A stretch of DNA of 64,000 nt from Bradyrhizobium glycinis (GTDB lineage Bacteria; Pseudomonadota; Alphaproteobacteria; Rhizobiales; Xanthobacteraceae), in contig NZ_JACCHQ010000001.1 of NCBI RefSeq assembly GCF_016031655.1, positions 62,001 to 126,000 on the forward strand. The letters run 5' to 3'. The position numbers were made by a program, and so were the translations under genes. Under the pieces are notes generated by a model. That model saw only the letters and a list, made by a program, of their open reading frames with translations. It searched no databases and was not told the origin of the DNA. Shown here piece after piece: positions 1-9,869 of this stretch (positions within the stretch are counted from its first letter, which is position 1; each line of letters opens with the position of its first letter).

Positions 1-1245
<1,245 letters not shown>

Positions 1246-1267
1246 GGCTTCAACCAATCGTAGGCGC

Positions 1268-1732
1268 TCAATCATGATCCGGATGCTGATAGCTGACGAT
1301 GGTCGCCATCTTCTCCGGTCCGTAATTCTGCTGCGTGGTCTGGCTCGGCAAATTGGCGATGCCGACCACCCAGCCGAGGCGGGATTCTGTGCCGAACTGC
1401 CGCGTCGGGATGACGCGATCGGGGTGGTCGAAGGTACCGGTCATGATCTCGATCCGGTCGCCGTCGATGCGGCCAAAGCTCAATGGCGTGCCGCAGGCGG
1501 CGCAATAGCCGCGCTCGGCGATCGTGGAAGAGCGGAAGAACGACGGCTTGCCCTTGGTCCAGGCGAAATCCGTCTTGTTGATGTCGGCAAAGGAGGCGAA
1601 CGGCGCGCCGCTCGCCTTCTGGCACATCCGGCAGTGGCAGATCGAGACCCTGTTCGGCGCTGTCGTGACGCCGAAGCGCACCGCTCCGCATTGGCAGCCG
1701 CCGGTGAGAACGGGTTTGCTGGTGTCGGTCAT
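1268..1732 (-). CDS. GFA-family (glutathione-dependent formaldehyde-activating enzyme-like) protein
   Basis: A 154-residue protein of the GFA/CENP-V zinc-binding fold. The Cys ligands are visible: [10 protein letters not shown] near residue 12, CHCRMCQ near residue 33, and [10 protein letters not shown] near residue 77, the usual arrangement for two structural zinc ions. GFA-family members are often annotated as formaldehyde-glutathione adduct enzymes, but most have no proven activity. Its start codon overlaps the stop of the mutase small-subunit gene in an ATGA arrangement, and the large-subunit gene follows 22 bases later, so translation is probably coupled within a mutase operon. Whether it has a role in methylmalonyl-CoA metabolism is unknown. 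A second GFA gene with different neighbours is at 36604-37011. Confidence 0.9.
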   Translation of the reverse strand: MTDTSKPVLTGGCQCGAVRFGVTTAPNRVSICHCRMCQKASGAPFASFADINKTDFAWTKGKPSFFRSSTIAERGYCAACGTPLSFGRIDGDRIEIMTGTFDHPDRVIPTRQFGTESRLGWVVGIANLPSQTTQQNYGPEKMATIVSYQHPDHD

Positions 1733-3600
1733 TGCTGCTCCATCCGTCGGTAGGCGTCCTGCAGCGTGGCAAGCGCATCGCCTCCGGCGAAGACAAAGCC
1801 CGTGACGCCTGCGGCCCGCAGCGCCGCCTCGGCCTCAGCCGGGCGGCCCGCCAAATAGATATGTCGCCCGCCGGCCGATTGCAGGGCCTTTGCCGCGGCG
1901 TCGGCGTGTTCCGCATAGACCTTGTCGCTGGAACACAGACAGGCCAGCTCGGCGCCGGAGGCCTTGAAGGCCGCGGCCAGCTTGGCCGGATCGGCAAAGC
2001 CTTCGCTGTCAACGGCTTCAATGCCGCCGGCCTCGAAAAAGCTCTTCGCGAACTTCGCGCGCGCGGTGAAATCGGCGGGCGTGCCGAGATTGGCCAGGAA
2101 CACCTTTGGCCGTGTGCCCCGCGCGTTCAACATCGTGTCGGATTTGTCGCGCAGCGCCTCGAACGGTTCCGCCAGACGGATCGGCAGCAGCGCCTCGAAC
2201 TTGTATGTCTGTTCGCCGTAGGGCGGAAGCGCGATCGGCGTTGCCTTCAGGACAGTGGCTTCGCTCTCGTTCAGGTTCGGAAACTCGCTCGCGCCGGTCA
2301 GGACGTCGCGGCGCTTTGCGATATTGGCCTCGCGCGCCTTGCGCGTGGCCGCGACCTCTCTTTGGAACACACCCTGCTGAAGCGCGGCGAACGCGCCGCC
2401 GGCGCTCTCGCTCTCCTGGAACAGTCCCCAGGCCGCTTCGCACAGCTGCGCCGTCAACGTCTCGATGCCGCCGCTGCCTGCCGCGGGATCGCTGACTTTG
2501 GCGAGATTGCTCTCCTCCAGCAGCAGAAGCTGCGTGTTGCGCGCCACGCGCCGCGCAAACGGATCGGGCAGGCCGAGGGCCAGCGTATGCGGCAGCACGG
2601 TGATGGCGTTGGCGCCGGCAAGTCCCGCGGCGAACGTCGCCATGGTCGCGCGCAGCATGTTCACATAGGGATCGCGCTGCGTCAGCATGCGCCACGCCGT
2701 GTCCGCAGCGATGAACAGTGGCTTGGGCGTCAGCCCGCACGCGGTCTCGATGCGCGCCCATAACAGCCGCAGCGCGCGAAATTTGGCCATGGTCAGGAAT
2801 TGGTCGGCGTCAGCGGCGAGCCGCGCATAGACCATGCCCTGCGCCTGCTCGAGGGGAATGCCCGCGCCTTCGATCGCGCGCAGGTAAGCGACGCCGCAGG
2901 CGAGCACGAAAGCGAGCTCCTGCACCTCCGAGCCACCGGCATCATGGATCACGCGGCCGTCCGCGGAGGCGAACGGCCCCTTGAAGCCGAGCCCGGCGAG
3001 GCCCTTGATGGCGCCCGTTATCGCGGGGGCGATTTCGTCCCAAGTATAGGGACTGTGGCCCCACACCGCGCCAGCCGCGAGCGGATCGAGCCCGAAGCGG
3101 ATGTTGCAGGCGCCGGGATCGAGGCCGTTGCTCTTCACATATTCCGCGACATGGATCGCGGCCATCCGCGATTGCGGTCCGATCTCGAGCTCGATGCCGA
3201 TGCCGGCGTCGAGGTGAATGTCTTTCAGGATATTCGCCACCGCCTCGGCCGACGGTTCCAGGCCGAAACCGCGTGCGCCATTGGCGCCGGCAAACACCAG
3301 CGCAAGCCCGGTCGCACCGTTCTCCAGATCCTGCAGCGCCTGTGCATTCGCGAGCGCCGCATCGGGGTGGTCGATCCGCTGCACGACCTGCCACGGCGCG
3401 GCCGGCGGCCGGCCCACTACCGGCGCAACGCCCTTCGCGCGCGGATAGAGCGGTTCGATCTTGATGCCGTCATAGGTCTTGCCGACCAGCTTCTCGAACG
3501 GCTCGCCCTTCAGCACGCCGTCGACCAGCTTGCGCCAGTCTTCTAGCGTGGCCTTGGGAAAATCCGCCGCCAGCGGCAGGTCGTCAGTCACGGAGGTCAT
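1729..3600 (-). CDS. mutA: Methylmalonyl-CoA mutase small subunit
   Basis: A 623-residue protein (from the ATG giving MTSVTDDLPL) matching the small subunit of heterodimeric methylmalonyl-CoA mutase. It has the mutase TIM-barrel segments, including RNTQLLLLEESNLAKVSDPA near residue 370 and PAAGSGGIETLT just after, and a C-terminal flavodoxin-like domain (about residues 490-620) that lacks the B12-ligating DxHxxG histidine, as expected for the non-catalytic subunit. The frame opens six codons further upstream at another ATG (3618), but MTSVTDD fits the family better. The stop overlaps the GFA-family start. It is the first gene of the mutase operon on this strand. Confidence 0.93.
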   Translation of the reverse strand: MTSVTDDLPLAADFPKATLEDWRKLVDGVLKGEPFEKLVGKTYDGIKIEPLYPRAKGVAPVVGRPPAAPWQVVQRIDHPDAALANAQALQDLENGATGLALVFAGANGARGFGLEPSAEAVANILKDIHLDAGIGIELEIGPQSRMAAIHVAEYVKSNGLDPGACNIRFGLDPLAAGAVWGHSPYTWDEIAPAITGAIKGLAGLGFKGPFASADGRVIHDAGGSEVQELAFVLACGVAYLRAIEGAGIPLEQAQGMVYARLAADADQFLTMAKFRALRLLWARIETACGLTPKPLFIAADTAWRMLTQRDPYVNMLRATMATFAAGLAGANAITVLPHTLALGLPDPFARRVARNTQLLLLEESNLAKVSDPAAGSGGIETLTAQLCEAAWGLFQESESAGGAFAALQQGVFQREVAATRKAREANIAKRRDVLTGASEFPNLNESEATVLKATPIALPPYGEQTYKFEALLPIRLAEPFEALRDKSDTMLNARGTRPKVFLANLGTPADFTARAKFAKSFFEAGGIEAVDSEGFADPAKLAAAFKASGAELACLCSSDKVYAEHADAAAKALQSAGGRHIYLAGRPAEAEAALRAAGVTGFVFAGGDALATLQDAYRRMEQQ

Positions 3601-3681
3601 GCGGCGCGGGGCTCCCAAACGTCTTGTTATTCGCAGGCGAAATTGCCACGGCGGACAGTTCCTGCAAACGGTTGTTTTTGG

Positions 3682-4173
3682 TTAACCGGTATCCGGAAGC
3701 CGCTCAATGCCTTGCGTCGAGACGCCGGCGAGCCCGTCACGAACGCGAATGCCCGAGATCACGCGGTCAGGCGCGACTTCGGCCAGCGGCACCAGCACGA
3801 AGGCGCGTTCGAACAGGCGCGGGTGCGGTAGCGTCAGGTCGGGCTTCTGCAAGGAGACATCGTCGTAGGCGATCATGTCGAGATCGAGCGTGCGCGGGCC
3901 CCAGCGCCGCGCCTTGGTTCGCGTGCGGCCGAACTTCTGCTCGACTTTCTGCAGCACGAACAATAGCGCATGCGGATCGAGGCTGGTCTCGATCTCGATA
4001 CAGGCATTGATGAAGGGATCCTGGTCCTCGTCGCCCCAGGGCGGGGTCGTATAGTCGGACGAGCGCGCGATCAGCGCCGCCTGTGCCATGCCGCAGATAT
4101 GCGCGATCGCCTTCTTGAATGTCGTGCGGACGTCGCCGACATTGCCGCCCAGCGCGATCAGCACGCTCGCCAT
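3682..4173 (-). CDS. folK: 2-amino-4-hydroxy-6-hydroxymethyldihydropteridine pyrophosphokinase
   Basis: A 163-residue HPPK, which transfers pyrophosphate from ATP to 6-hydroxymethyl-7,8-dihydropterin in folate synthesis. It begins MASVLIALGGNVGD, and contains the family signature RRWGPRTLDLDMIAYDD near residues 92-108 carrying the two magnesium-binding aspartates, followed by LTLPHPRLFERAFVLVPL. The start codon overlaps the folB stop by one base (TGATG), so it is the third gene of a tightly coupled folP-folB-folK operon. The length is typical for the family. The open frame extends upstream into folB, but that extension is only folB read in another frame. Confidence 0.95.
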   Translation of the reverse strand: MASVLIALGGNVGDVRTTFKKAIAHICGMAQAALIARSSDYTTPPWGDEDQDPFINACIEIETSLDPHALLFVLQKVEQKFGRTRTKARRWGPRTLDLDMIAYDDVSLQKPDLTLPHPRLFERAFVLVPLAEVAPDRVISGIRVRDGLAGVSTQGIERLPDTG

Positions 4174-4541
4174 CAGGGGTGCCGCGAGCGCGTCAGCACG
4201 ATGCCGACATCGTCGAAGATCGCGGCGATCGGCGCGTGCGGCTTGTGCACGGTGACCTTCACGGCGCGGATGCGGGGGAAGTGCGACAGGATGGCATCGG
4301 CGACCGCGCCGGCCGCGCGCTCCAGGAGCTTGTAATTGGTGTTCTTGAACGCCGCCGTCGTCGTCGCCACGACATCGGCGTAGGACACTGTGTCTGCGAG
4401 CCGGTCGCTGCGCGCAGGCTCCGACAGGTCGGTATAGAGCTCGAGATCGATGACGAAACGCTGGCCGACCTCGGTTTCGTGATCCATCACGCCGTGGCGG
4501 GCATGGATCGACAGGCCGGTGACGAAGATCGTGTCGGTCAT
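4173..4541 (-). CDS. folB: Dihydroneopterin aldolase
   Basis: A 122-residue dihydroneopterin aldolase, cleaving dihydroneopterin to 6-hydroxymethyl-dihydropterin and glycolaldehyde. The sequence starts MTDTIFVTGLSIHARHGV and has the conserved glutamate of the HGVxxxE segment (HGVMDHETEVGQRF), then VSYADVV and LLERAAGAVADAIL, and ends with the KVTVHKPHAPI strand. It overlaps folP by four bases (ATGA) and folK by one base, consistent with translational coupling in the folate operon. Confidence 0.95.
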   Translation of the reverse strand: MTDTIFVTGLSIHARHGVMDHETEVGQRFVIDLELYTDLSEPARSDRLADTVSYADVVATTTAAFKNTNYKLLERAAGAVADAILSHFPRIRAVKVTVHKPHAPIAAIFDDVGIVLTRSRHP

Positions 4542-5398
4542 TGCTTGCTCTCGATGGCATGCGCCACCCGCAGGGCCTGCAGGGTTTCGGCGACGTCATG
4601 GGTCCGGATGATCTTGGCGCCGCGCTGCGCGGCGATCAGATGCGCCGCGATGGAGCCGGCGAGCCGCTCCGATGGCTCCGAGGGCGACACCGAGGCGATG
4701 AAGCGTTTGCGCGAGGCACCAACCAGGACCGGCAGGCCGAACATGTCGAGCTCGCGCAAGCGCGCCAGCGCGGTCATGCTCTGCTCGGCGGTCTTGCCGA
4801 AGCCGATCCCGGGATCGAGCACGATCTTGTCGCGCGCGATGCCGGCCTTTGCGGCAAGATCCAGCGAGCGCAGGAAGAAAGTCTTGATGTCCGCGACGAT
4901 GTCGATGGCGGGATCGACGCTGTCGCGGTTGTGCATGACGATGACGGGCGCGCCCCTCGCGGCGATCAGCGGTGCCATGCCGGAGTCGCGTTGCAGGCCC
5001 CAGACGTCGTTGGCGATCGCCGCGCCCTGGTCGAGCGCGAAGGCCACCACCTCCGCTTTCATGCTGTCGATCGAGACGGGCACACCGAGCGCCACGACGT
5101 CCGAGAGCACCGGCTTTAGCCGCGCGAGCTCTTCCGCCGCCGTGACCGGCCGGGCGCCCTTGTAGGGCCGGGTGGATTCGGCGCCGATATCGATGATGTC
5201 GACGCCGGCGGCGATCATCGCCCGCGCCTGCTCCAGCGCCCGCGCCGGCGCGATGAACGCGCCGCCGTCGGAGAAGGAGTCCGGGGTGATGTTGAGCACG
5301 CCCATCACCGCAGGAAGCGGTCGGCCCACGAGCGTCCGCAGTGCGCCGATCCCGGCCGAGCCGGCCGGCGGGACGGAAGGGGAGGGCGAGGCATTCAT
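4538..5398 (-). CDS. folP: Dihydropteroate synthase
   Basis: A 286-residue dihydropteroate synthase, which condenses 6-hydroxymethyl-dihydropterin pyrophosphate with p-aminobenzoate and is the target of sulfonamides. Signatures seen in order: GVLNITPDSFSDGGAF near residue 33, DIGAESTRP, NDVWGLQRD, LDPGIGFGKT, and the C-terminal GASRKRF. I chose the ATG giving MNASPSPSV. The frame is open further upstream, but that extension runs into an inverted repeat and has no coding character. It is the first gene of folP-folB-folK and overlaps folB by four bases. Confidence 0.95.
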   Translation of the reverse strand: MNASPSPSVPPAGSAGIGALRTLVGRPLPAVMGVLNITPDSFSDGGAFIAPARALEQARAMIAAGVDIIDIGAESTRPYKGARPVTAAEELARLKPVLSDVVALGVPVSIDSMKAEVVAFALDQGAAIANDVWGLQRDSGMAPLIAARGAPVIVMHNRDSVDPAIDIVADIKTFFLRSLDLAAKAGIARDKIVLDPGIGFGKTAEQSMTALARLRELDMFGLPVLVGASRKRFIASVSPSEPSERLAGSIAAHLIAAQRGAKIIRTHDVAETLQALRVAHAIESKQ

Positions 5399-5509
5399 GC
5401 GGCCCGCTTTGCGCGGTCGCGAAGGGGGTGTCAAGACGGATTGGGGGCGATCGCGGCCATTCCGATGCGCGCAGACGGCCAAGAGGAAGCGATGTTCTCG
5501 CCCACACTC

Positions 5510-5589
5510 CGTCATTGCGAGCGCAGCGAAGCAATCCAGACTGTCCCCGCGGAAAGATTCTGGATTGCTTCGCTGCGCTCGCAATGACG
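5510..5589. repeat. Inverted repeat with 31-base arms (copy 1 of 3)
   Basis: Two arms of 31 bases (5510-5540 and 5559-5589) are perfect reverse complements around an 18-base loop. The left arm begins CGTCATTGCGAGCGCAGCGA. Two other copies lie at 11397-11476 and 20305-20385, all intergenic. The arms read as peptides in several frames (for example RAQRSNPE), which creates false upstream extensions of folP. I regard it as a REP-like, non-autonomous palindromic element; it may also act as an mRNA hairpin. Confidence 0.9.
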
Positions 5590-5619
5590 ATTTGGGAGTA
5601 GCGGTGCCCTATCTGGCGA

Positions 5620-6027
5620 TCAATACGTAATCTTCGGCGGCAGCTTCTTGGCCTTGGCGATGATGTCGCCGACCGACTTCTCGGAAGGCAGGACGCGGAC
5701 CAGCTTCTTCTTCTCGTTGGCCTCGCGCATGCTCTGCGCCAACCTCGCCGGATTTCGATAGGCGAGCTCGCGCACGGTGGTGACGCCGGCGGCGCGGACG
5801 AGCCCGACCTTAGCCCTGCCCATGCCGGGGATGCGCATGTAGTCGGAGACGTTGGCCCATTCCAGCAATTGCTGCTCGCTGATGCCGGTCTTGGCCGAAA
5901 GCGCCTTGCGGCCCTTCACGGTGGAGGCCGCCTCGAGCAGCGCGTCGGTGGTGCGGATTCCTTGCGCCTTCAACTTGTTGGCGGCAAAGGTCGGCAGGCC
6001 CTCAATCTCGGAGATCGAATATGTCAT
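5620..6027 (-). CDS. DUF4332 (helix-hairpin-helix) protein
   Basis: A 135-residue protein beginning MTYSISEIEGLPTFAANKL. It contains two helix-hairpin-helix-like units: around residues 8-30 (IEGLPTFAANKLKAQGI) and residues 65-85 (MRIPGMGRAKVGLVRAAGV), the pattern of DUF4332 proteins, with further Lys/Arg-rich sequence at the C-terminus. Such folds usually bind nucleic acid without sequence preference, but no function is established for this family. It sits alone between the folate operon repeat and a small hypothetical gene on the same strand, 24 bases downstream of that gene. Confidence 0.75.
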   Translation of the reverse strand: MTYSISEIEGLPTFAANKLKAQGIRTTDALLEAASTVKGRKALSAKTGISEQQLLEWANVSDYMRIPGMGRAKVGLVRAAGVTTVRELAYRNPARLAQSMREANEKKKLVRVLPSEKSVGDIIAKAKKLPPKITY

Positions 6028-6051
6028 GATGCTTGATATGAAAAGCGTCGC

Positions 6052-6417
6052 TCAGGCGAACTGGCTGAGGCCCGGCGTCCCCGCGATGATCTTGCCCATC
6101 TGAGCAGCTCCGATTTTGTCTCGCCCGTAGCGGAAAAGTTCACGGGCGACGTTCTGAATCTCGGACATGCCAAGCCCCAAGCCCATCAGGCGGGTGCCGA
6201 CGGCCATCAAGCCGCTGCCCATCAGCCGCGACAGGCCGCCACCGCTCCTGGACGCTTCGATCGCAGCTTCCGCTCCGGGGATCTGGTCGATCAGGGCCTG
6301 CACGCTCTCGGAAGGGCCCTCGCTGCGAAGAAAGGCCAGGATAATGCCGACGGTCTTTTCAGCCACAGCACCATCTATGCTGGCGTTTGTCGCCAGCCGT
6401 CCGATCAGCTCGTCCAT
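6052..6417 (-). CDS. Conserved hypothetical protein, 121 aa
   Basis: A 121-residue protein starting MDELIGRLATNASIDGAVAE. A GAGGGG-like ribosome-binding site lies about nine bases before the ATG. The first half is helical and resembles DUF2267/DUF2780-type proteins (a short acidic N-terminus, then EKTVGIILAFLRSEGP), and residues 57-85 are glycine-rich with repeated GLSRLMGSGLMAVGTRLM. I cannot assign a function. It lies upstream of, and on the same strand as, the DUF4332 gene. Confidence 0.65.
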   Translation of the reverse strand: MDELIGRLATNASIDGAVAEKTVGIILAFLRSEGPSESVQALIDQIPGAEAAIEASRSGGGLSRLMGSGLMAVGTRLMGLGLGMSEIQNVARELFRYGRDKIGAAQMGKIIAGTPGLSQFA

Positions 6418-6751
6418 AAGGCCCGCCCCTCAGCCGGTTGCATGCCGGAATATTGCTTTCGAAAATGATCTTGAGCCGGTGTGATGTGAAATACAAGCGA
6501 TGAACGCATGCGCCGGCGCGAACGCGCGAAAAGTGTTGCCGCCGTGCAAGAGCCCAGAACGAGCCGGCGAAAAATTGCCGCTATGCGAACGCCTCGTTGC
6601 TACTTTCGGCTGAATCTCGTCCGTCCGTGTCCGACAATGTCGCATGCGCAGGAGCCGCTGAACCGTTTTAATCGGCGCGCGAGATGCGTTAAACTACGGA
6701 ACTGGTTTGAGTTTCAATACGCGAAACTCGGCAGAGAGATCAGAGAGAACA
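6418..6751. other. Divergent intergenic region
   Basis: This 334-base stretch separates two divergent genes (6417 minus and 6752 plus) and must hold both promoters. I see an AGAGAG-rich ribosome-binding region just before 6752. I found no clear operator, hairpin or additional gene in it. Confidence 0.5.
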
Positions 6752-8374
6752 ATGACCGCACAGGACAGCAAGCTCGGCGATACCGCTGACAAGATCTTCG
6801 TCGGCAAGGGAGACGAGCAGGCTTGGCTGACGCTTGCGCTGGCCAATCGCCACGGCCTCGTCACGGGTGCAACCGGAACCGGCAAGACCGTGTCGCTGCA
6901 AGTGCTGGCGGAAGGATTTGCGCGCGCCGGTGTTCCGGTGTTCGCGGCCGACATCAAGGGCGACCTCTCCGGCATCAGCCAGATCGGCGAGCCCAAGGAT
7001 TTCATCGTCAAGCGCGCCACCGAAATGGGGCTGACATTCCAGCCCGATCAGTTCTCGACGGTGTTCTGGGACGTGTTCGGCGAGCAGGGCCACCCCGTGC
7101 GCGCGACCGTCACGGAAATGGGGCCGCTGCTGCTCGCGCGCATGCTCGATCTGAACGACGTGCAGGAAGGCGTGCTCAACGTCGCCTTCCGCGTTGCCGA
7201 CGACAACGGCCTGACCTTGATCGACATGAAGGACTTGCGGGCGTTGCTCGACGCGATCGTGCCCGACAGCGGAAAGAAGTCTGCGGACGCGCAGGAGGAT
7301 CCGCTCGCCGTGATCCGCAGGGCCGCTCAGGGGTTCGGCAACGTCACCAAGGCGACGGTCGGCACCATCCAGCGCCAACTCCTGGTGCTGGAGAACCAGG
7401 GCGGCACCAAATTCTTCGGCGAGCCGGCGCTGGCGCTAAAGGACTTCATGAAGACCGATCGCGACGGCCGCGGCATGGTCAATATCCTGGTCGCCGACAA
7501 GCTGCTCCAGAGCCCCAGGCTGTACGCGACGTTCCTGCTCTGGATGTTGTCGGAGCTGTTCGAGGAGCTGCCCGAAGCCGGCGATCTGCCCAAGCCGAAG
7601 CTGGTGTTCTTCTTCGACGAGGCGCATCTGTTGTTCAATGACGCGCCCAAGGTGCTGCTGGACAAGATCGAGCAGGTGGTCCGCCTGATCCGCTCCAAGG
7701 GCGTCGGCGTCTACTTCGTGACGCAGAACCCGATCGACGTGCCCGACCGCGTGCTCGGACAGTTGGGCAACCGCGTGCAGCACGCATTGCGCGCCTTCAC
7801 CCCGCGGGACCAGAAGGCGGTCGCCGCCGCGGCGCAGACCTTCCGGCCCAACCCGAAGCTCGACACAGCCAAGGTGATCACGGAGCTCGGCAAGGGCGAG
7901 GCGATGGTGTCCTTCCTCGAGGGCAACGGCACGCCTTCGATGGTGGAGCGGGTGATGATCCGGCCACCGTCGGCGCGCATCGGAGCGATCACGCCGGAGG
8001 AGCGCAAGGCGATCATGGCGGCGAGCCCGGTGAAGGGCAAATACGATACCGCGGTCGATGCCGAGTCCGCCTACGAGATGATCCAGAAGCGCATTGCCGG
8101 CACGGCGGCGACCGCCGACGGCCCGGCGGGCGGAGGCGGTGGCGGCGTTCTCGGTCAGATCGGCTCGATCGTCGGCACCATCTTCGGCACCAACGTCAAG
8201 CGAGGACGTCTGTCGACCGGCCAGGTCATTGCCCGTGACGTGACGCGATCGGTCACCAACCAGGTGATCGGCGGGATGGCCGCCAATATCGGCAAGTCGA
8301 TCGGCGGCCAGCTCGGCGGCTCGATCGGCCGTACGCTGGTCCGCGGCGCGCTCGGCGGATTGCTGCGGCGTTAG
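6752..8374 (+). CDS. HerA-like/YjgR (DUF853) ATPase
   Basis: A 540-residue P-loop ATPase of the DUF853/YjgR group in the HerA-FtsK superfamily. The Walker A motif GATGTGKT is at residues 39-46 and the Walker B region LVFFFDEAHLLF near residue 285; further conserved segments are VYFVTQNPIDVPDRVLGQLG and HALRAFTPRDQKA. The C-terminus (about 445-540) is glycine-rich and variable (GGGGGGVLGQIGSIVGTIFG), typical of the family. I chose the ATG at 6752 (MTAQDSKLGD), preceded by AGAGAGATCAGAGAG; an upstream in-frame start at 6707 adds 15 poorly conserved residues. The cellular role is unknown; related HerA proteins translocate DNA. Confidence 0.92.
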   Translation: MTAQDSKLGDTADKIFVGKGDEQAWLTLALANRHGLVTGATGTGKTVSLQVLAEGFARAGVPVFAADIKGDLSGISQIGEPKDFIVKRATEMGLTFQPDQFSTVFWDVFGEQGHPVRATVTEMGPLLLARMLDLNDVQEGVLNVAFRVADDNGLTLIDMKDLRALLDAIVPDSGKKSADAQEDPLAVIRRAAQGFGNVTKATVGTIQRQLLVLENQGGTKFFGEPALALKDFMKTDRDGRGMVNILVADKLLQSPRLYATFLLWMLSELFEELPEAGDLPKPKLVFFFDEAHLLFNDAPKVLLDKIEQVVRLIRSKGVGVYFVTQNPIDVPDRVLGQLGNRVQHALRAFTPRDQKAVAAAAQTFRPNPKLDTAKVITELGKGEAMVSFLEGNGTPSMVERVMIRPPSARIGAITPEERKAIMAASPVKGKYDTAVDAESAYEMIQKRIAGTAATADGPAGGGGGGVLGQIGSIVGTIFGTNVKRGRLSTGQVIARDVTRSVTNQVIGGMAANIGKSIGGQLGGSIGRTLVRGALGGLLRR

Positions 8375-8515
8375 GCAGAGCGCCCCACGGGAAGGCAATG
8401 GGCCGACCTTGTCCGCGGTCTGCAAGAGGCCGAACGTCACACATCCAGGTGAGGGGACTCTCCAAGCTCCTGCCGGTCTGCTAGGTCCTGTGTCGTCGCC
8501 GCTCAGGACCACACC

Positions 8516-9844
8516 GTGACCCCGTCCGCCCAATTGGCCAAGCCTGACGCACCCAGACGCCCGTCGCTGCGTGCGCCGCTGGATCTGCTTTTTCTGTTCT
8601 GCTGCGTCCTCCTGGCGGCCGACGTGCTCGTCCCCGAGATTTTCGGCCGCGGCAAGACCAAGGACTACTCGCTCTGGTACTGGGCCGGCCAGCAGGTCTT
8701 GCAGGGCGGGCCGCTCTATCCTGCCTCGCCCGTCGAGCACTTCGATTTCATCTATCCACCGCTGCCGGCAATCCTGCTGGCGATCCCGAGCTGGTTCGGC
8801 AAGATCCCGCTCTATGTCGTCCTGTCGATCTTGAACGCCGTGGCGTGGTGGTACACCGCGGCGTTCTCCCAGGTCATGACCGGCTCGGACCGCGCGCCGG
8901 GTCGTTGGCTCGAGGCGCTGCCGGTCGTCGTGACCGTGGCCTTCGTGTTCGATATGTTCGACCTCGGCCAGCCGAACCTCCTCCTGCTGGCGATGATGCT
9001 CTACGGCTTCTGGAGCTTGCGGCACCAGCATTCGTGGCTCGCGGGCTTCATGTTCGCACTCGCCGCCGCTATCAAGGTGTTCCCGATCGCGGTGCTGCCT
9101 TATCTGGCGTGGCGGCGCAAATGGGCGGCCCTGGTCAGCACGATCGTCTTCACCGGCATTCTTCTCTATGTCGTGCCGGCACCGATCCGTGGCTTCGAGC
9201 GCAACGCGGCCGAGCTGGGCACCTGGTACCAGGGCATGGTCGGGACCAGCTCGGAAAAGGGCTTTGGCCAGCGCAGCGAGCAGAACTGGTCGTGGGTCAA
9301 CCAGTCCCTCATTGCCGTCACGCATCGTCTGGTCCGGCCGATCAACTACAATCAGGACGATCCCAACAAGCCGGCGCGCACCATGAATGTGATCGACGTC
9401 GACTACAGGACGGCGAACTGGATCGTGCTTGCGCTGTCGGCGCTGCTCGGGCTCGGCTTCGTTGCGATCATGCCGCGGCAGGCGCGGCGGATGGCGCGCT
9501 CGGATGCCGAGGAGCTCGGCATCTTGTTCTGCCTCATGACCGTAGCCTCGCCTCTGGCCCGGCAATACTATTTCATGTGGCTGTACTTCCCGGTGACGGT
9601 GTTGATGCATCGCGCCGCCTTCGACGAGCGAGCGCATGTGCGCCTGGGAACCTGCCTCGCCCTGGCTGCGGCCGGCATCCTCATGCTGCTGTCGTTGCCG
9701 TGGTTTGCGATCGCCTTCCAGGCTTGGGGCAACAACCTCGCTGCGACCGCCATCCTCGCAGGGTGTCTCGCCTGGCACATCCGGCATCCGCCGCTTGCGG
9801 CTAGCCCCGAGGCCGCACCGGCGCTAAAACCCGGGACCTCTTGA
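8516..9844 (+). CDS. GT87/DUF2029-family membrane glycosyltransferase
   Basis: A 442-residue polytopic membrane protein of the glycosyltransferase 87 (DUF2029) family, which use polyprenyl-phosphate-linked sugars on the outer face of the cytoplasmic membrane. About ten hydrophobic helices are visible. The first loop has the family aspartate region (KTKDYSLWYWAGQQVLQGGP followed by YP), then FDFIYPPLPAILL, and a later FDLGQPNLLLLAMMLYGFW segment. Translation appears to start at a GTG (MTPSAQLAKP), since no upstream ATG is in frame. It is followed 25 bases later by the M20 peptidase gene. Acceptor and sugar are unknown. Confidence 0.85.
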   Translation: MTPSAQLAKPDAPRRPSLRAPLDLLFLFCCVLLAADVLVPEIFGRGKTKDYSLWYWAGQQVLQGGPLYPASPVEHFDFIYPPLPAILLAIPSWFGKIPLYVVLSILNAVAWWYTAAFSQVMTGSDRAPGRWLEALPVVVTVAFVFDMFDLGQPNLLLLAMMLYGFWSLRHQHSWLAGFMFALAAAIKVFPIAVLPYLAWRRKWAALVSTIVFTGILLYVVPAPIRGFERNAAELGTWYQGMVGTSSEKGFGQRSEQNWSWVNQSLIAVTHRLVRPINYNQDDPNKPARTMNVIDVDYRTANWIVLALSALLGLGFVAIMPRQARRMARSDAEELGILFCLMTVASPLARQYYFMWLYFPVTVLMHRAAFDERAHVRLGTCLALAAAGILMLLSLPWFAIAFQAWGNNLAATAILAGCLAWHIRHPPLAASPEAAPALKPGTS

Positions 9845-9869
9845 AGCCTCAACAACCAGGATAGCAATC

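Noticed and set aside
7436..9787. A 783-codon open frame on the minus strand opposite the HerA-like and GT87 genes
   Set aside because: Its composition (His, Arg, Gly, Gln-rich, no domain) is typical of the antisense of GC-rich genes; both plus-strand genes have clear motifs.
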